A program made the position numbers and the translations under genes. Source: Scatophagus argus (taxonomy: Eukaryota > Chordata > Actinopteri > Scatophagidae). Taken from it: a stretch of DNA of 64,000 nt. The stretch is taken from contig NC_058506.1 in NCBI RefSeq assembly GCF_020382885.2, forward strand, positions 14,176,318 through 14,240,317. Direction: 5' to 3'. This document shows positions 37,770 through 51,294 of this stretch, piece after piece (position 1 is the first letter of the stretch; each line of letters begins with the position of its first letter). The notes under the pieces are model-generated. The model was not told the DNA's origin. It saw only the letters and a program-made list of their open reading frames with translations, and did no database searches.

Positions 37770-40700
37770 ATGTCACGGGAGCAGCAGGCAGTGGATCGCG
37801 CCAGGAAAGCCTTTGAAACAGGCAGGTCCAAATGTTTAGAGCATCGGATCCACCAGCTGAAGAACCTACAGCGGTTATTCACTGAGAAACAGAAAGAGAT
37901 TTCAAATGCCATCAAAAAAGACCTCAATAAGGTGAGTAATGAGTGGTTCTTCACTGCGCTCCAAAGTAGTCTTTACTGGTCTCCAACAAACTTCTTAGTT
38001 TGTGAAGATCAGTAACAAGCCTTTAGCTTTTAGTCTTTTTGATACTATGTAGCCTACTGTATCACACGGCTATTTTAGGTTTTCATGGTTTAACCTGCAC
38101 AACAAGGAGATCTGACTAGATCAAGAATAAAACAGTTAAACCCTGGACTTATGCATCTACGCATTTCACCAGCCTTCATCAGGGCAGAGACTGGCATTTA
38201 GTGTCAAACATTAAGGTAGATTAGAAAATGAGAATCAAAGAACTAGAAAACTGAATCATCATGAAGGTTGCAGGCATTACATACGTATAGATTATTTGCT
38301 TACCTTTTGAACCCTGGTGGCACATGGGTGCACTAGTTTTTTTCCTTTATAGTGGCTTTAAGTAGCATATTCATCAAAATGAATACAAAATTGATAAACT
38401 CTTTCTAGAAGGCTGAAGTAGGAACACCCAAAAAGGTAAATCACATCATAAAATACTTCTGAGACAAGTTAAAGATATGAATATGAATATGAGAGAATAT
38501 ATGGTATGAGATGAATATTAGTAAAGTTGATGGAAGATTACAAAGCATGTTTAACATGATAAAACGTGTTTAACATGATCCATGAAGGAAGGGATTAAAG
38601 TGACTAAAGTTGTCACAGTTTTTTCTGGTTCAGTGTCTAGTGTCATTGTCTTCATCCCCAGAGTGAGGTGGGGACCCAGTTTTATGAGACTCTGGGTGTG
38701 GAGGGGGAGATCAACCTGGCCATCAGGAAGCTGAAGGAGTGGGCGGCCCCTCGTCCTGTGGAGAAGAACCTCCTCACCCTCTCGGACACCGTCTACATCC
38801 AGCCCGAGCCACTGGGAGTGGTGCTTATCATCGGGGCCTGGAACTACCCCTGGGCTATCACCATCCAGCCGCTCATTGGAGCCATCGCTGCTGGTAGTGT
38901 AGTGTGCTGAGGGTGTGTGTGCATGTGGGTGAAAGGACAGCATGTATGTGATACAATAAGGTCAACGTTCACATTTCTATCTGATTTCATTGTCATTTGC
39001 CCCATTATGAACTTTGAGTAGAGATGTGTCTTGTGATTATGACCGCTACAGTTCCTTTTTTTAATCCAGACATTACCCAGCACTCTTCACTCTTGGCCAA
39101 CTTGAGATTAATATGTCAAAGGTCACTTTATGAAGGTTCTCCACTGCAGGCATGAGAAAGAAGATTAGTTATAGATGCAGAAACCTGTAATTGTCACATG
39201 CAGGTGATTGTGTGTTTTTTGTATCCTTATGTGTGCTGGTTGGTGTGTGTTTACACGTGTGAACATGCATGTCTCCACTCAGCGCAGTTCCTATCAGTGA
39301 ATGCTCAAAGGGCAGAGTTAAAGTCTGAGTGAATCAGCCAGCTCCAAGTTAACGAGGGAATTCATGAATAATTCATTTCTGTCTCAAAAGCTATCCTTAA
39401 CTGGTCACCCTACGCTTGAGTGTTTTGGCTGGGCTCTGATCACTTTGTGATGCAAATCTCAGTTTAGAGTGTTTGCTTGTGACCATTTAGCATGACACTA
39501 AAGTATTTTTAAAAAGTCTTTTGGCTGATCTCGAAGCTTTCGTTTGTTACTTGTCCCCAGAGATAGTTTTACGTATTAGTGCTATGAGACCTGGTGCAGG
39601 TAGTTTGCTCATTTGTATTTCAAGTGGATAAAGCCAATTTAACCTCAAACACTGATGACTGGAGGACTTCACTGAATGGAGTCCTATTAGGGTGCAGCCC
39701 ATGCAGTACAGTGTTTGCTCAATGATGGACTTTATCCTCCTATTCTCCCTTGCCAGCATTATCAGAGTTTGCATGGTCATATCAGCCTTGCACAAGTCTT
39801 TTCTCTTGATTTATTTGTTGAAAAATAAAATTCAGGTCAAAGGCAGCTGTGAACACCATCACCAGACAAAGATATTTGGATTTAACTCTAACCATAATAA
39901 CCTTTAACACTAAAATACCATTACAAGTCCAAAAAGGGTGTGTTCATTGTGTTATCATGCATGACCTGTGCATAGTAGTTAAGGAATTAAGGAATTTTGC
40001 AGGTTGTGAGCCAAATGTTTTGATCTGGAGTGGGTAGAGACCAAAAACAGAGCTAAAAAATAATCAATATTTGAATTGCATTGATTTATTATGAAACAAA
40101 GGAGGAAAAAAATCATGCTTTTAAAGGTATTTCTTTTAAGCTTTACCAAATATTCTAAACTCAAGGTTACTAGCAACTGCTGCTTTTATTTTTAAACTTT
40201 CTTAAGTAAATGGAACCTGTGTGAGTGAAGTTTGGTCACACGACAGCAGATAGTCATACTTTCATCAACTGGCTTTTAAGAATTTGCACTGCCAGCTAGC
40301 ATTGGCCGACAATGGTGTTGCATGATTCTACAAAGTACATCAGAATGTCTTTTGTGGACCGTGTCTTTACAGTATCCATCTTTTGTCATTTACCTGTCCA
40401 GGTAATGCCGCTGTAATCAAACCCTCCGAGGTCTGTGCTCACACTGCAAAGGTCATGGAGGACCTGCTGCCATGTTACATTGACAAAGTAAGGATGAATC
40501 TCAGGAAATCAGCATCTGAGGATTCCTGAAAGGGAAACAAAACACTGTAGAGACTCTTAAGCAGACAATGCCACCCACAAAGGCGAAGAGCAGTATAACC
40601 TACCCAAAGAACCCACCTGATACCTAAAGATGCAGATGCTCCACATTTCCTTTGGTTAATTTTCACTGAATGTGATGCACTAGGTTGTCTTTCAAAGCAT

Positions 40701-43700
40701 GTTTCCTGAGCTTGCTTATCCCTTGTAAGTAGTTTGTTTAAGAAGATTAACTTTAGTTTTATTAGTGGTTACCTTAAGTAAACTTTAAGCAAGCAGCAGT
40801 GTTTTTCCAGGATGCAAATAATCAGCTAAAAGGTTTATTTTCATCTGTGTTTTTTTTCCACAAGTTCTCTACAAGGCTGAGACAGATCAAAACAAAACGT
40901 GAATAAAATGCATATCACAAGAATTAAAGTTCTTGTGCCACAAAAACGTGTTGCTTCAGGAACTACATGCTGCCTTTTTATGATTGAATGTGTGTTTTTA
41001 CCCTGTGTGTCAGGAGCTTTACCCTGTTGTAACCGGAGGAGTGCCAGAGACCCAGGAGCTGCTGCGCCAGAGGTTCGATCATATCTTCTACACCGGCAAC
41101 AGCACAGTGGGCAAACTGATCATGGAGGCTGCTGCCAAACACCTGACACCTGTCACCCTGGAGCTGGGCGGCAAGAGCCCCTGCTACATTGACAAGAACT
41201 GTGACATAAGCATGGCCTGCAGGTCAGAGCAATGACTGAATACAGTTCGGGTTAATGGTTATTTTCTTAATTCTTTTTATGTTCCTTTAACAGACAATAT
41301 CTCAGAATGATTTTGTTCTGCACCGTTTTCACTCTTTTTCTTATATAGTATTTTTGATTAAATAGTATTTTTCCAATCCATAGCTATTTCTTCCTGAGAC
41401 CCTGCTGTTAACTTTGTCTCTACTGTGTAGGCGTATTGCCTGGGGAAAGTACACAAACTGTGGTCAGACCTGCATCGCCCCGGACTACATCCTCTGTGAG
41501 CCCAGCATCCAGGACCAGGTCATTCAAGAGATCAAGAAAGCCATTAAGGTACAGATGAGCTGAAAGCACACCCTTTGGAAATGTAATGATCTGTTTATTC
41601 TGTTTTAAACTTGAGAGCTGATTGATTACCAGAGGTCCCTAAGCAGTAATGTGTAAAGTCCTAAGATCATGTTATAATAAGGAAAACTGACTATTAAGTG
41701 TTGGTACACAATTATCACAATTATCAATTTATCAATTATCAATTTCCACAAAATGCACATTCACAAAAACCTCCAAATTCTACATAGATCTGTAAACACT
41801 CCTGTACCCATGGCCCCATGACCTGCTTCCTGTCTTTGTAAGATTTGCCTGGATTTAACAAAAATATTCACGTAGTTATGAGATTGTTTGCTTTGCAGGA
41901 GTTTTACACAGACAACCCAAAGACCTGCCTTGACTACGGACGCATTATCAACCAGCGCCACTTCAAGAGGATCATGGCCATGTTGGAGGACAGCACCATT
42001 GCTGTGGGAGGAGACAATGATGAGTCAGACTGCTACATAGGTAGTCTTCCTGACGGCCACAAAATCTTCACATGAAAGTCAAGCAGGACTTATGTGCCTG
42101 AGTATGTGATTCAGGTGTTTTACTCAGGCAGTTACATTACACACATGCATGCAATACATAGTGCTTTTGGCTTGTGTTTAGCCCCCACAGTTTTGCGGGA
42201 TGTGAAGCCAGAGGCGAAGGTGATGCAGGACGAGATATTTGGACCTCTGCTTCCCATCTTGTCGGTCAGCAGCCTGGACGAAGCGATCAAGTTTATCAAT
42301 CGGAGAGAGAAACCTCTGGCTCTCTACGTCTTCTCACACGATAAAAAGGTATCCAACAGCAGACATAACACAGATGCAGGCACACCTTATGCATCAGCAT
42401 GTAGATTCAGATTCATGGGCCATGACATGAATCTTCTTGTTTCTCTAAAGGTGATAAAGAGAATGACAGACGAGACCTCCAGTGGAGGATTTCTGGCCAA
42501 TGACTGTCTTGTGCACTTTTCTGTCAGCTCTCTGCCATTCGGTGGAGTGGGTGAGTATCTTTGCAGAAATGGTTATACTTTTGCTTATTCACTCATTGGT
42601 GAATTCAGCTGTTCACTCCGTATGACATTCAGTGGAAACGGGACTGTTTGAGGGGCAAACAACAAACTCACAGTGGCTGCATAGGTTTTCCTTGACACAA
42701 ACAGTAGCAATATGCTAGATATACTCAAGAAAAGAAGGTGAAACTGACTGACTCTTCTTAGCTGTTTGGTCTAAAGAGAAGCCAGTCTCCATTCAGCATA
42801 TTGCAAGAAACTGAGACACATCTGAATCGGTCTGCAACTCTTCACACACATCAGAGACGGTGCAGAGGCCGCAGTGAACTTTACCGTTTATTCAGTTTCT
42901 TACTGCAACTCAGAGTAAGATGGGCGCATCTTACTCTGGACTGTGAAGGGGTTTTAAGGCCATGCTGAGTGGTATTAGGATGCCCTCTAGTGTGACATTA
43001 TGGCAAAGATAAAGCATTGTGTCCCAGATTCAGATTTTTTTTATTGCCTGAGTGACATTGTCCTCTGCCATCAAATGTGCCAGTATGTGTTGCCACACTG
43101 AAACCATCTGTCTCTGCACAGGAAACAGCGGTATGGGTTGCTACCACGGCAAGTTCAGCTTTGATCAGCTGAGCCACCTGCGTGGTTGTCTCATCAAACA
43201 GCTGAAAATGGAGGGGATGAACAGCATGCGGTACCCGCCTCACACACCCCAGAAGCTGGGCTGGGCACGCTTCTTCATCCTGAAGAGCGTAGACCTGGGC
43301 TGGGTGGGACGGATGGCGCTTTTAGCTATCCTGACTGTGGTGGCTGCTGTTGCACTACAGGTGAGAGAAACACCAGCACAAAGAGGCTAGTTTTGACCTT
43401 TTGCCGTGGAAACTAAATCATTTTGCTGCCAGTGAATGTGTTCGTTGGCTGAGCACATATAAACCAAAATACATACAAAATTAATTTCTTAGCCAATAAT
43501 ACATTTACAAAACTTTCTAAAACGTTTGGAAGCATTTTGACGCTTTGAAACTTGTAATCTTCTTCTCCTCTTTAAATTTAAATTTCTCCTCGTTTAATTG
43601 TTACCTCTATGGTGCGTTTCCACCACCGGCTGCCATGCCAGTTGTGTTACTGACTTTTACAGATGTCAGAAATGCATTTCTGAACAATTCCTATGAACTT

Positions 43701-44282
43701 GTGGACAATGCAGGATACAAACCGGACAGGGACCTCTCAACGCACTGCCCTACAGCACCACCAGGGGGCAGAAACACCACAGTTTACCTGAAATGCTGTG
43801 CTTGTTAGTCATTTTGTTAATGCAAAGGAGGAAAGAGACTAAAGAAAAGTGATCATCCATCCATCCATTTTCTATACCACTTATCCGTCAGGGTCGCGGG
43901 GGAGCTGGAGCCTATCCCAGCTGACTACGGGCGAGAGGCGGGGTTCACCCTGGACTGGTCGCCAGTCAATCGCAGGGCCAACACATAAAGACAGACAACC
44001 ACACACTCTCACACTCACACCTAGGTGCAATTTAGAGAAGCCAATTAGCCTAATGTGCATGTTTTTGGTATTGTGGGAAGAAGCCGGAGTACCCGGAGAA
44101 AACCCACGCAGGCACAGGGAGAACATGCAAACTCCACATAGAAGGGCCCAGACCAGGATTCGAACCTGGAACCCTCTTGCTATGAGGCGACAGTGCTAAC
44201 CACTGCACCACCGTGCCGCCCAAAAGTGATCATCTGATCAGCTTTTGTTTTGTTTTGTTTTTTTCAGCGTTATCTCTTTTGA
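37770..44282 (+). CDS. aldh3a2: Fatty aldehyde dehydrogenase (ALDH3A2), 10 coding exons
   Basis: Oxidises long-chain aliphatic aldehydes to fatty acids with NAD+ at the endoplasmic reticulum; loss in humans causes Sjogren-Larsson syndrome. Exons: 37770-37931, 38662-38893, 40402-40487, 41014-41222, 41431-41548, 41899-42040, 42182-42348, 42451-42550, 43122-43360, 44268-44282. Phases match throughout; 489 residues (human 485). Catalytic Glu is in LELGGKSP (about 210) and the nucleophile Cys in [11 protein letters not shown] (about 244). The cofactor-site string IGAWNYPW and the late motif LPFGGVG are present. The C-terminus has a hydrophobic segment ([15 protein letters not shown]) that anchors the enzyme in the membrane. 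The start ATG immediately follows its acceptor, so a 5' non-coding exon is upstream. The last exon given here adds only RYLF; the tail is the least certain part. Without it the frame reads nine codons into the intron to a stop at 43388. Confidence 0.93.
43846..44222 (+). mobile_element. LINE 3' end type repeat in aldh3a2 last intron
   Basis: Starts with CCATCCATCCATTTTCTATA and runs through 'gagctggagcctatcccagc', 'ggggttcaccctggactggt', 'gaagccggagtacccggaga' to end at 'ccaccgtgccgcccaa'. This is one of the commonest fish interspersed repeats and corresponds to a truncated non-LTR retrotransposon 3' end (Maui/L2 or Expander/RTE type; I cannot separate these by eye). Small open frames inside it are not genes. 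Confidence 0.85.
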
Positions 44283-44980
44283 AGACATCCCACTGCATGT
44301 CAGGCAACAAGCCTGCTGTTTCCTTAATCCTGAGGACCAGAGTGAAGAAAGGACCATTTCATCCACAAGTTTCAAGAATCTACACAGGATTGCTTTAATA
44401 CAACAAATGTTAAGAGGATCATTTAATTCTTTTAGAGTTTTATGTAGCTCACTGTAGCAAGCATCTTATTTTGATGAAGGTAATTATTTATTCCCAGGTA
44501 TGGCCCTTACATTTGTGGTCAGCATTATCATGAGCCATATTAAGCCGTTAGCAACAAGTGACAAAATCTATAACACTACTGTGAGACTACCAGTATGATA
44601 TCAGTTTTTTTCACTTAACTGTGATATGATCAAGAAACAGTGTTCACTAAATAATGAAGGTCATTAAGTTTAACTAATCTGCAATTTCTTGTCATAATCT
44701 AATTGTTTTTATTGTGTAGAAGTTGCCTGCAGTTCATTCCAGCCATTTCACTGACAGATAAGAGATGATCAGTTTGTCTCTGAGCCTTCAGTGTTCAGTC
44801 ACTGGGTTTTCAGTCTTCCTTTATTTGACTGCAGCCTGTCTCTATCAGACGGGGTGTGAAGGATGTTTTTATTTCATTTCCTTAAAATGCCAAATGTCTG
44901 TAACAAATTTAAGCAACCTTGTGAATTGTTTGGTGATCTTCAAACAACAACAGTTGCTAAATATTTGTAATTAATAGTGG

Positions 44981-45034
44981 AATAAATACACATATGTTTC
45001 TATACTGGATTCATAATCGTAATAATACAATAAA
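44981..45034 (+). promoter_or_regulatory. Two AATAAA poly(A) signals of aldh3a2
   Basis: Hexamers at 44981-44986 and 45029-45034, about 700 bases after the proposed RYLF stop codon. Confidence 0.55.
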
Positions 45035-45508
45035 TATATTTCTGCAACTATGAGTTTGATTATTTATCAGTTTTATTTTGTTCCAGGTAGTATAGAGGAC
45101 ATCTGTTGTTAACACTAAGAAAAAAATCTAGAATATTTGCAAGACAGTAACACTGGGTGTAGTGTACATAATTTTAAATTGAAGTGAGAAAGTTACACGT
45201 TTTGTTTTTATAAAAGACACAACTCTGTGTTTTGCTGACCTGTCATTGTGCACAACTAGTGCTTGTATCAGTTTTTGTATTTTTGCCAACACTCACACAC
45301 AACACTGGTATAAATAATAAAGTAATTGATTCCTTAGTCCCAGAAAGACATTCCAGCAGATCAGCATGCCAACTACTATCAGCTAACGAGAGGAAATCAA
45401 TCTTTTTCCAAAGCAGACAGTCTCTGAGTTGCTACAGCTTCTCCTGTAAAAAAAAAAAAAAAAATTATTATCGTCATTATGTTGCATTACGTACTTTGTT
45501 TTAACCAG

Positions 45509-45619
45509 GCCAAGCAGTACCAGGCCCCCAAAACTGACTCACCTGTTACTCACCTGTGCTTTATTGGACTTGCAATGTCTGCTGTTGAGAAAGGCCCATC
45601 AAAACTCACCTCTTTCTAA
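45509..45619 (+). CDS. aldh3a2: Possible alternative last exon of aldh3a2 (36-residue tail)
   Basis: After an acceptor (TTAACCAG) the sequence AKQYQAPKTDSP and 24 further residues is open in phase 0, the phase left by the exon ending at 43360, and ends in TAA. In mammals a splice variant of FALDH with an alternative, longer tail (beginning with a KYQA-like sequence, as I remember it) is sent to peroxisomes. The match of phase and of the first residues is suggestive. The exon lies beyond the poly(A) signals at 44981-45034, so it would need a longer transcript. Confidence 0.35.
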   Translation, partial: AKQYQAPKTDSPVTHLCFIGLAMSAVEKGPSKLTSF

Positions 45620-46032
45620 GGCCACACCACCTGATTTGTTTCATTCTCAGACTTGTAGCCTTCACACCCATCTGTTGCTGACTCAAGTGACATCACTCGA
45701 GGCATTTCATCAGACATCACCTGGTCAGACTTTGTATTTATGGGATGGTGACACAGCGTTTAGCTCGACGATGGGAGCAGAGCAAACTAACTGGAATTAA
45801 CACCACAGTATTTGATTTTACCACCAGGTGTCGGCCTTTCCTTTGGACACCTGACAAAGAGGGGTATTTTCTTAAAATGACTTTTGTTCTCACCTTGTCT
45901 TACACACTCACACACACACCTTTTGTCACACTGATGACCGTCTCCCTCCCACCCTCAAATGCAGCTCAGAGTCAGTATGTGAAGGCGACTGAAATCAGTC
46001 TGTCAGGATCTTCTCTGGTCTCTGTACTGATC

Positions 46033-49000
46033 ATGGATTTTTCTGTCTACCTCCTGACTCTGCTTTCTGTCTTCTCTCAGTGCACAGGTAGGACACACAC
46101 ACACATACACACACACACACACACACACATGCATAAACTTACAATACTTGGATAATTAAAATACTTGGGTTCAGTTTTTTTCCTCATTAATTTGGCAGTT
46201 TTGAACTTGAAAAATCATTTTTATTTCATCTCAGTATTTAAAACATCATGTTGTTGTTGCTTAAAATATACTGAAGAGATTGTTGCAGCGTTCCATCAAG
46301 TCACATCTACTTAAAACATTTAGTTTACAGCTGGAGAAATAATTATTATTGATTGTCAACCTGTTGTTTTTTGTCTTTGTTTTTTTTGTTTTTCTTGGGG
46401 GGGGGATTTTTCATTTTCATGATTATTTTCATTCATCCAGTCAGTATTCTGCTGATTATTTTCTGAATTAATTGATTAACGCAGGAAAAGAGTGAAAAAT
46501 ATCGTTCAAAAACTGTTGAGCTCAACACGATGTCATCAGTGTTTCATTTGTCCAAGCAACAAACCAAAACCCCAAAACATTTTAAACATTTACTGTCCTA
46601 TAAAACAGGGGGAAAGCAGCCATTTTTCCATTTGAGAAGATTGAGCTGAAATGAATGTGACAGATTTTTGGCATAAAAAATCATCAGAAGAGTTGCTGAT
46701 TAATTTTCTCAGTTAACTAATCTGTTAATGGCCTAATCTTGGCTCTGAAACTCTACTTTCAAGTGGACTTTGCTTTGTTTTAAAGAGAGACCCTCTTACT
46801 TCTGTTGAAAACATCAGCTGACATTAACCACCACAAGCCACGCGTCATATCAGAGCAAGTACAGCTGTTTTAAGTGCACTGAACTGAGCTGTTTTCTACT
46901 GCTTATGAGTTAACCATATTGTTTGTAAGAGGAGGAATATTATTTCTTATTTCAAAACTCACTTTGGGTCACTTTAAAGACAAAATAGACTTAATTGAGT
47001 CCATTTTTGAGGATGCTGTTAGATTAGAAAATATCATGTAATTACAGGGAAAACAAAATAAAAATAAATCAGTGCAGGTGGGTTTACAGTGGATTGTCTT
47101 TGGTGTGACTTTTTTGTGCTGCTCAGTTTGACACAGGTGTATGAGCCAGGTGGAGTAAAGCCAACCTCCACCTGTGCATTGTTCTCAGGTGGTGAGAACT
47201 GTCATCCCCTTTCAAAGAAGGGCATTGTGGGAGGCAGCAGGGTTAATCTGTGTTCCTATATTAGCTAAATGGTTCTCTATAGAGCCCTTCATTCCCACCG
47301 CAAAGTCAGACACCGGAGTTTCATTCACATCAGCAATACAATACACAACCGCAGCACAAAACTAAATGACTTCACCAGCACCTGTTTGTTGGACATGTTT
47401 TAATGCAGAGGTGTAGAGGCAGTTAAGGAGTTGAATAAAAGCTCTCTGAGCTCGTGATCCACTTCATGCTGAATGCAATCAGTGTAATCACAAACGCTTT
47501 TGCACGACACACAACTCGTTCATCTGAAAGATTAAAAATATCTCTTTAACTACAACTTGCTGCGTTTGGTGTTAATCATTAAAGGACAACAGTTTTAATT
47601 GAACTCAATTAATTTGTGAACGCTGTATAACAAGTGAGGCTTGTCCATTTATTGTAATGCCATGCAAGTCATTAATGGCAATTTAGCTTCCACTTACTGA
47701 TTTAACAGGCAGTTTTATGATCACAGATGCCATCTTTATCATAAGCAGGTATGTTTATTTTAGCAGTGTAGATCAGCTTGAGGGATATAACTGTTAACTC
47801 TGACTGAGGACATTGACTTTTTGAGAGCAAACAATGAGAAATACAGAAAAATCTACTCGCCATCAGGCCAATAGCAGAGCTTCTAATTTCACGTAGCAAC
47901 AGTCGTATATTAAACAAAGTTTTATTAACAGTTTTCTTCAACATGCTGGTGCACCAATGCCCACAAAAAACTCAAATACAACCAATTTAAATGATTTCAC
48001 TTGTCTTTACTTTTCACACAGTACAGTGTCACATAGAAAGCAGGCAACACTGTGGCCAATAGAACATCAATCAAATCAAGAAGAATTAATTAAGAATTAA
48101 TGCTCATTTGCTGTGTCGCTGAGAGGAATAAATTGTATGTGTGCGTCTGACCTGAGTGCTGTGATTTCTCTCCAGCTCAGTGGTGTTACCAGAGCCAGTA
48201 CTCCTGTGATGACACATGCAGAGGTAAGACCAGATGCAAAGACACAAATCCAAAATTGCCAGATCTGCCAGAGCATCACTATCATTAGAATTACTTTAAC
48301 CCCTCAATACTTGATCTGCCTTAGTGTAAAAAACTATTTGACTGTTAGTACATTGCCAGACTGACAAACTTCTGTGGAAGCAAGACGGCATATTTTTTTA
48401 AAAGTATCTTTAATCAGGGGATCACATGATCACTTGTACAGTTTGAAAAAGAGGTCACTTCTAGTTGTGAAACCACTAGACCACCACCTCCTCAGCGACT
48501 TCCTTCAGCTCTGGCACAACACTCATGGCACACAACCTGAGTGCTGTGATCCACTCTCACCACTTTCATAATTTCATATTCACCCACAACAGGCGACCAT
48601 TTTCAGCTAAAAAGCTGAAAACAGACAGAAACAGACACAGTTAGCAATTAGGTGGTGAGAATAATGAAGCATTATGAAGTGTGAATACCCACAATGCAAC
48701 TGAATGGAGTCTTTCTTTACATTCACCACAGCCTCCTAAATGCCCTCTTCATTCAAATATCACACCTCCAGTTTGTGACCCAGTTTTAACTGGATGTCTC
48801 TAAGAGCTAACCCAGCAGCTTCTAAAATTTGATAGTTTTGTTTTTTATGCAGGTAAGTCAAATAATCATTCTTGATCACCCAAGACATTTCGCAGCAAAT
48901 TCCTTTGTGGTGCACCTAAACAATAAGGGAAAGACAGCTGAGAGCAGAAGATTTTATCCTGAATCTCGGTGAGATTAGCAGTACAAGCAACATTTTTCAC

Positions 49001-50960
49001 AACAGACAGGGTGAACCGATGGATGTTTTTATGGATGTTATATAAATCTTTAAAGGCTTTGTGGGCAAGAATCACTTGGTGTAATCAGCCCCAATCGGCT
49101 GTTGAAAGGAGACTAGTGTGGTTTGTAACAACCAGCTAACCTGTTCTCTAAGTAGTGTGAGAAAAAAATATTTGATAATGTTGTTGTTGCTGCTGCTGTT
49201 TGTGTATTTTAGACCCCAGCCACTGGGCAGCTCAGTTTCCCAGCTGTGGAGGATTACGGCAATCACCAATTAATATTGTCACCAACAAAGTGCACGTTAA
49301 CAGCGCCCTGCCGCCCTTCATCTTCATCGGTCACGCCAACACCATCAACATTACAGTGGAAAACAAAGGACACTCTGGTAACAAAGGGACCATTTTCTAG
49401 TTCTCAAATGCTGAACACCTGTGGTTTATTATTATAGTTTGACATCTGTATTAAGAGAGTCTCTCTTCCCTTGTTGTAGCTCACTTTATCCTACCTCAGC
49501 TGGTGCGACTGACAGGAGGAGCTCTGCCTGGTCACTACAGAGCCGCCCAGTTTCACTTCCACTGGGGAGGTAATGGGAGGCCAGGATCAGAACACACCAT
49601 CGACGGAGAGAGGTTCCCCATGGAGGTACGTCACACAGGAGCTGACATATCATTTGTTATGCAGAACATATTTTAGGTAACGCAAGGATCAGCATGCTAT
49701 GCTCACTATAGTATAATTCATTTTGTTGTGTCTGGGGTTCCAGCTCCATATAGTCCACATCAAGGAGCCATACGGCTCCCTGGCAGAGGCAGAACATGAT
49801 ATGGCGGGTATAGCTCTGCTTGCCTTCCTGTTTGAGGTAACACATTCAGATGTGTCTTCATAACTGCATTCTTAATAAATTTATAAAACGTGCCACAGTG
49901 TTGATGGTGTTTTCCTCACAGGAAACAAGTGATGATCATCCCCATTTGGATGCAGTAATAGCTGCTTTGGGCCGAGTACAAAACAATGGTATGAGCTTGG
50001 TTACTTAAATCGGAAGAACATAACCTTTTTTTCCAAGTATGAGGTCCTTAAATTTACTGTCTATCGTACAGTTTTACCCAATTCTAACCCTGCTGCTATG
50101 TTCCTCTGCTTCTCTGTTTCTGTGTGAAGGCAGTAGGACAGTGATCCCAAACTTTCGACTCAGTGACATTATCCCATCGGCGAAGGATCTCCACAGTTAC
50201 TATCGCTATGTGGGCTCCATGACAACTCCAGGATGTGAACAGGCAGTTGCTTGGACGGTGTTTCACAGGACCCTGTCCATCAGCAGTCGACAGGTGAGCA
50301 GCTGTAGAGTGAAGGTTGCATTTCCTAAACCCGGTAGACTGAATGATGTCATTAAACATCATGTCAAATGAACTTTTTTATTTTTTTAAACTTGCCTTGA
50401 AACACAGTAAAACCTTTTGAGGTTCTTCAGTTGATTCATTAAATTGCTCAGATGTGATTGAGACACAACAAAAAGAATGAGTGATGATATATTATATCTC
50501 AATGCAAAATACAACTTCCGATTTTTAATTAAAATAGGAATTGTCTCTTGTAATGACTGTCATTTGTAAGAGCTGAAAGTGAATGTCAAACAACTGAAGG
50601 ATCAGTGCTCGGCAGCAACGTTTTCTGTCCCTTCTTTGCAGAACAACAAAAATGCGACTTTGTACTGCAACCTTAGACTACCAAATGCTGCATCTGCACT
50701 CACTTTCTTTCCTGTGTGAAGATCCAGTCAGGTTCTCAGTCAGTTCCTCTTTCTTCTCCTCTTGGCTGCAGCTGGATGCAATAGTGAAACAGTGTCGATT
50801 CTGGACAGGACAGCCCATGACTGACATCTTCAGACCGACGCAGCCTCTGGATGGCAGAGTTGTGTACCGGTCCAAGGCGAGTGCACCTCTGTCGAGTGTG
50901 GTCCACTTGTGGTTCGGCGTCCTGTCAGTCGGGCTCGGGACAACGGGTCTGATTCTCTGA
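46033..50960 (+). CDS. ca4: Carbonic anhydrase 4, GPI-anchored, 8 exons
   Basis: Extracellular enzyme that interconverts CO2 and bicarbonate at the plasma membrane (gill, kidney and capillary surfaces). Exons: 46033-46087, 48176-48223, 49213-49377, 49480-49625, 49744-49836, 49922-49988, 50130-50293, 50772-50960; phases match, 308 residues (human CA4 312). A signal peptide covers about 1-18. The zinc ligands are His115 and His117 (QFHFHWG) and His140 (ELHIVH); the proton-shuttle His is His88 (ENKGHS); the substrate-site Thr pair is in SMTTPGC. Extra N-terminal Cys (22, 29, 33, 46) fit the disulfide pattern of the CA4 group. The C-terminus has small residues (SKASAP) followed by a hydrophobic tail ([15 protein letters not shown]), as expected for a GPI signal. 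Fish carry several ca4 paralogues; which one is open. Upstream neighbour aldh3a2 has the same orientation; asl is convergent. Confidence 0.94.
46093..46129. repeat. (CA)n right after ca4 exon 1
   Basis: CA microsatellite starting six bases into ca4 intron 1, adjacent to the donor site GTAGGA; intronic CA repeats near donors can modulate splicing through hnRNP L in mammals. Confidence 0.9.
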
Positions 50961-51294
50961 CTCAGCATGTGAAAGCACCCGATTTAAGTAACAAAAGCTA
51001 CTGTATGTATAAAGGCAACTTTTTGTGTGTGTGATGATCAAACGACAAACTTTGTGCTAATGATTATTCACTAAAGAAAATGTCAGCTTCATTTGCACAT
51101 AAACTATGACGCGCTACATTCTGTTAAATGACTGCTGTGGCAGTGAGAGAAGTTATTGTGCAAAGTCTCATTTAAAATTTTTCATTTTTTTTGTCATGTC
51201 ATCATCCACAACCATAAAATGCACACATTTTACATTTATTTCAGAACATTAATTGCTCCTGGCATATTACCTGATGAAAGTGGTATTCATGATG

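Noticed and set aside
43849-44199. 116-codon frame in aldh3a2 intron
   Set aside because: Falls entirely inside a common LINE 3' end repeat.
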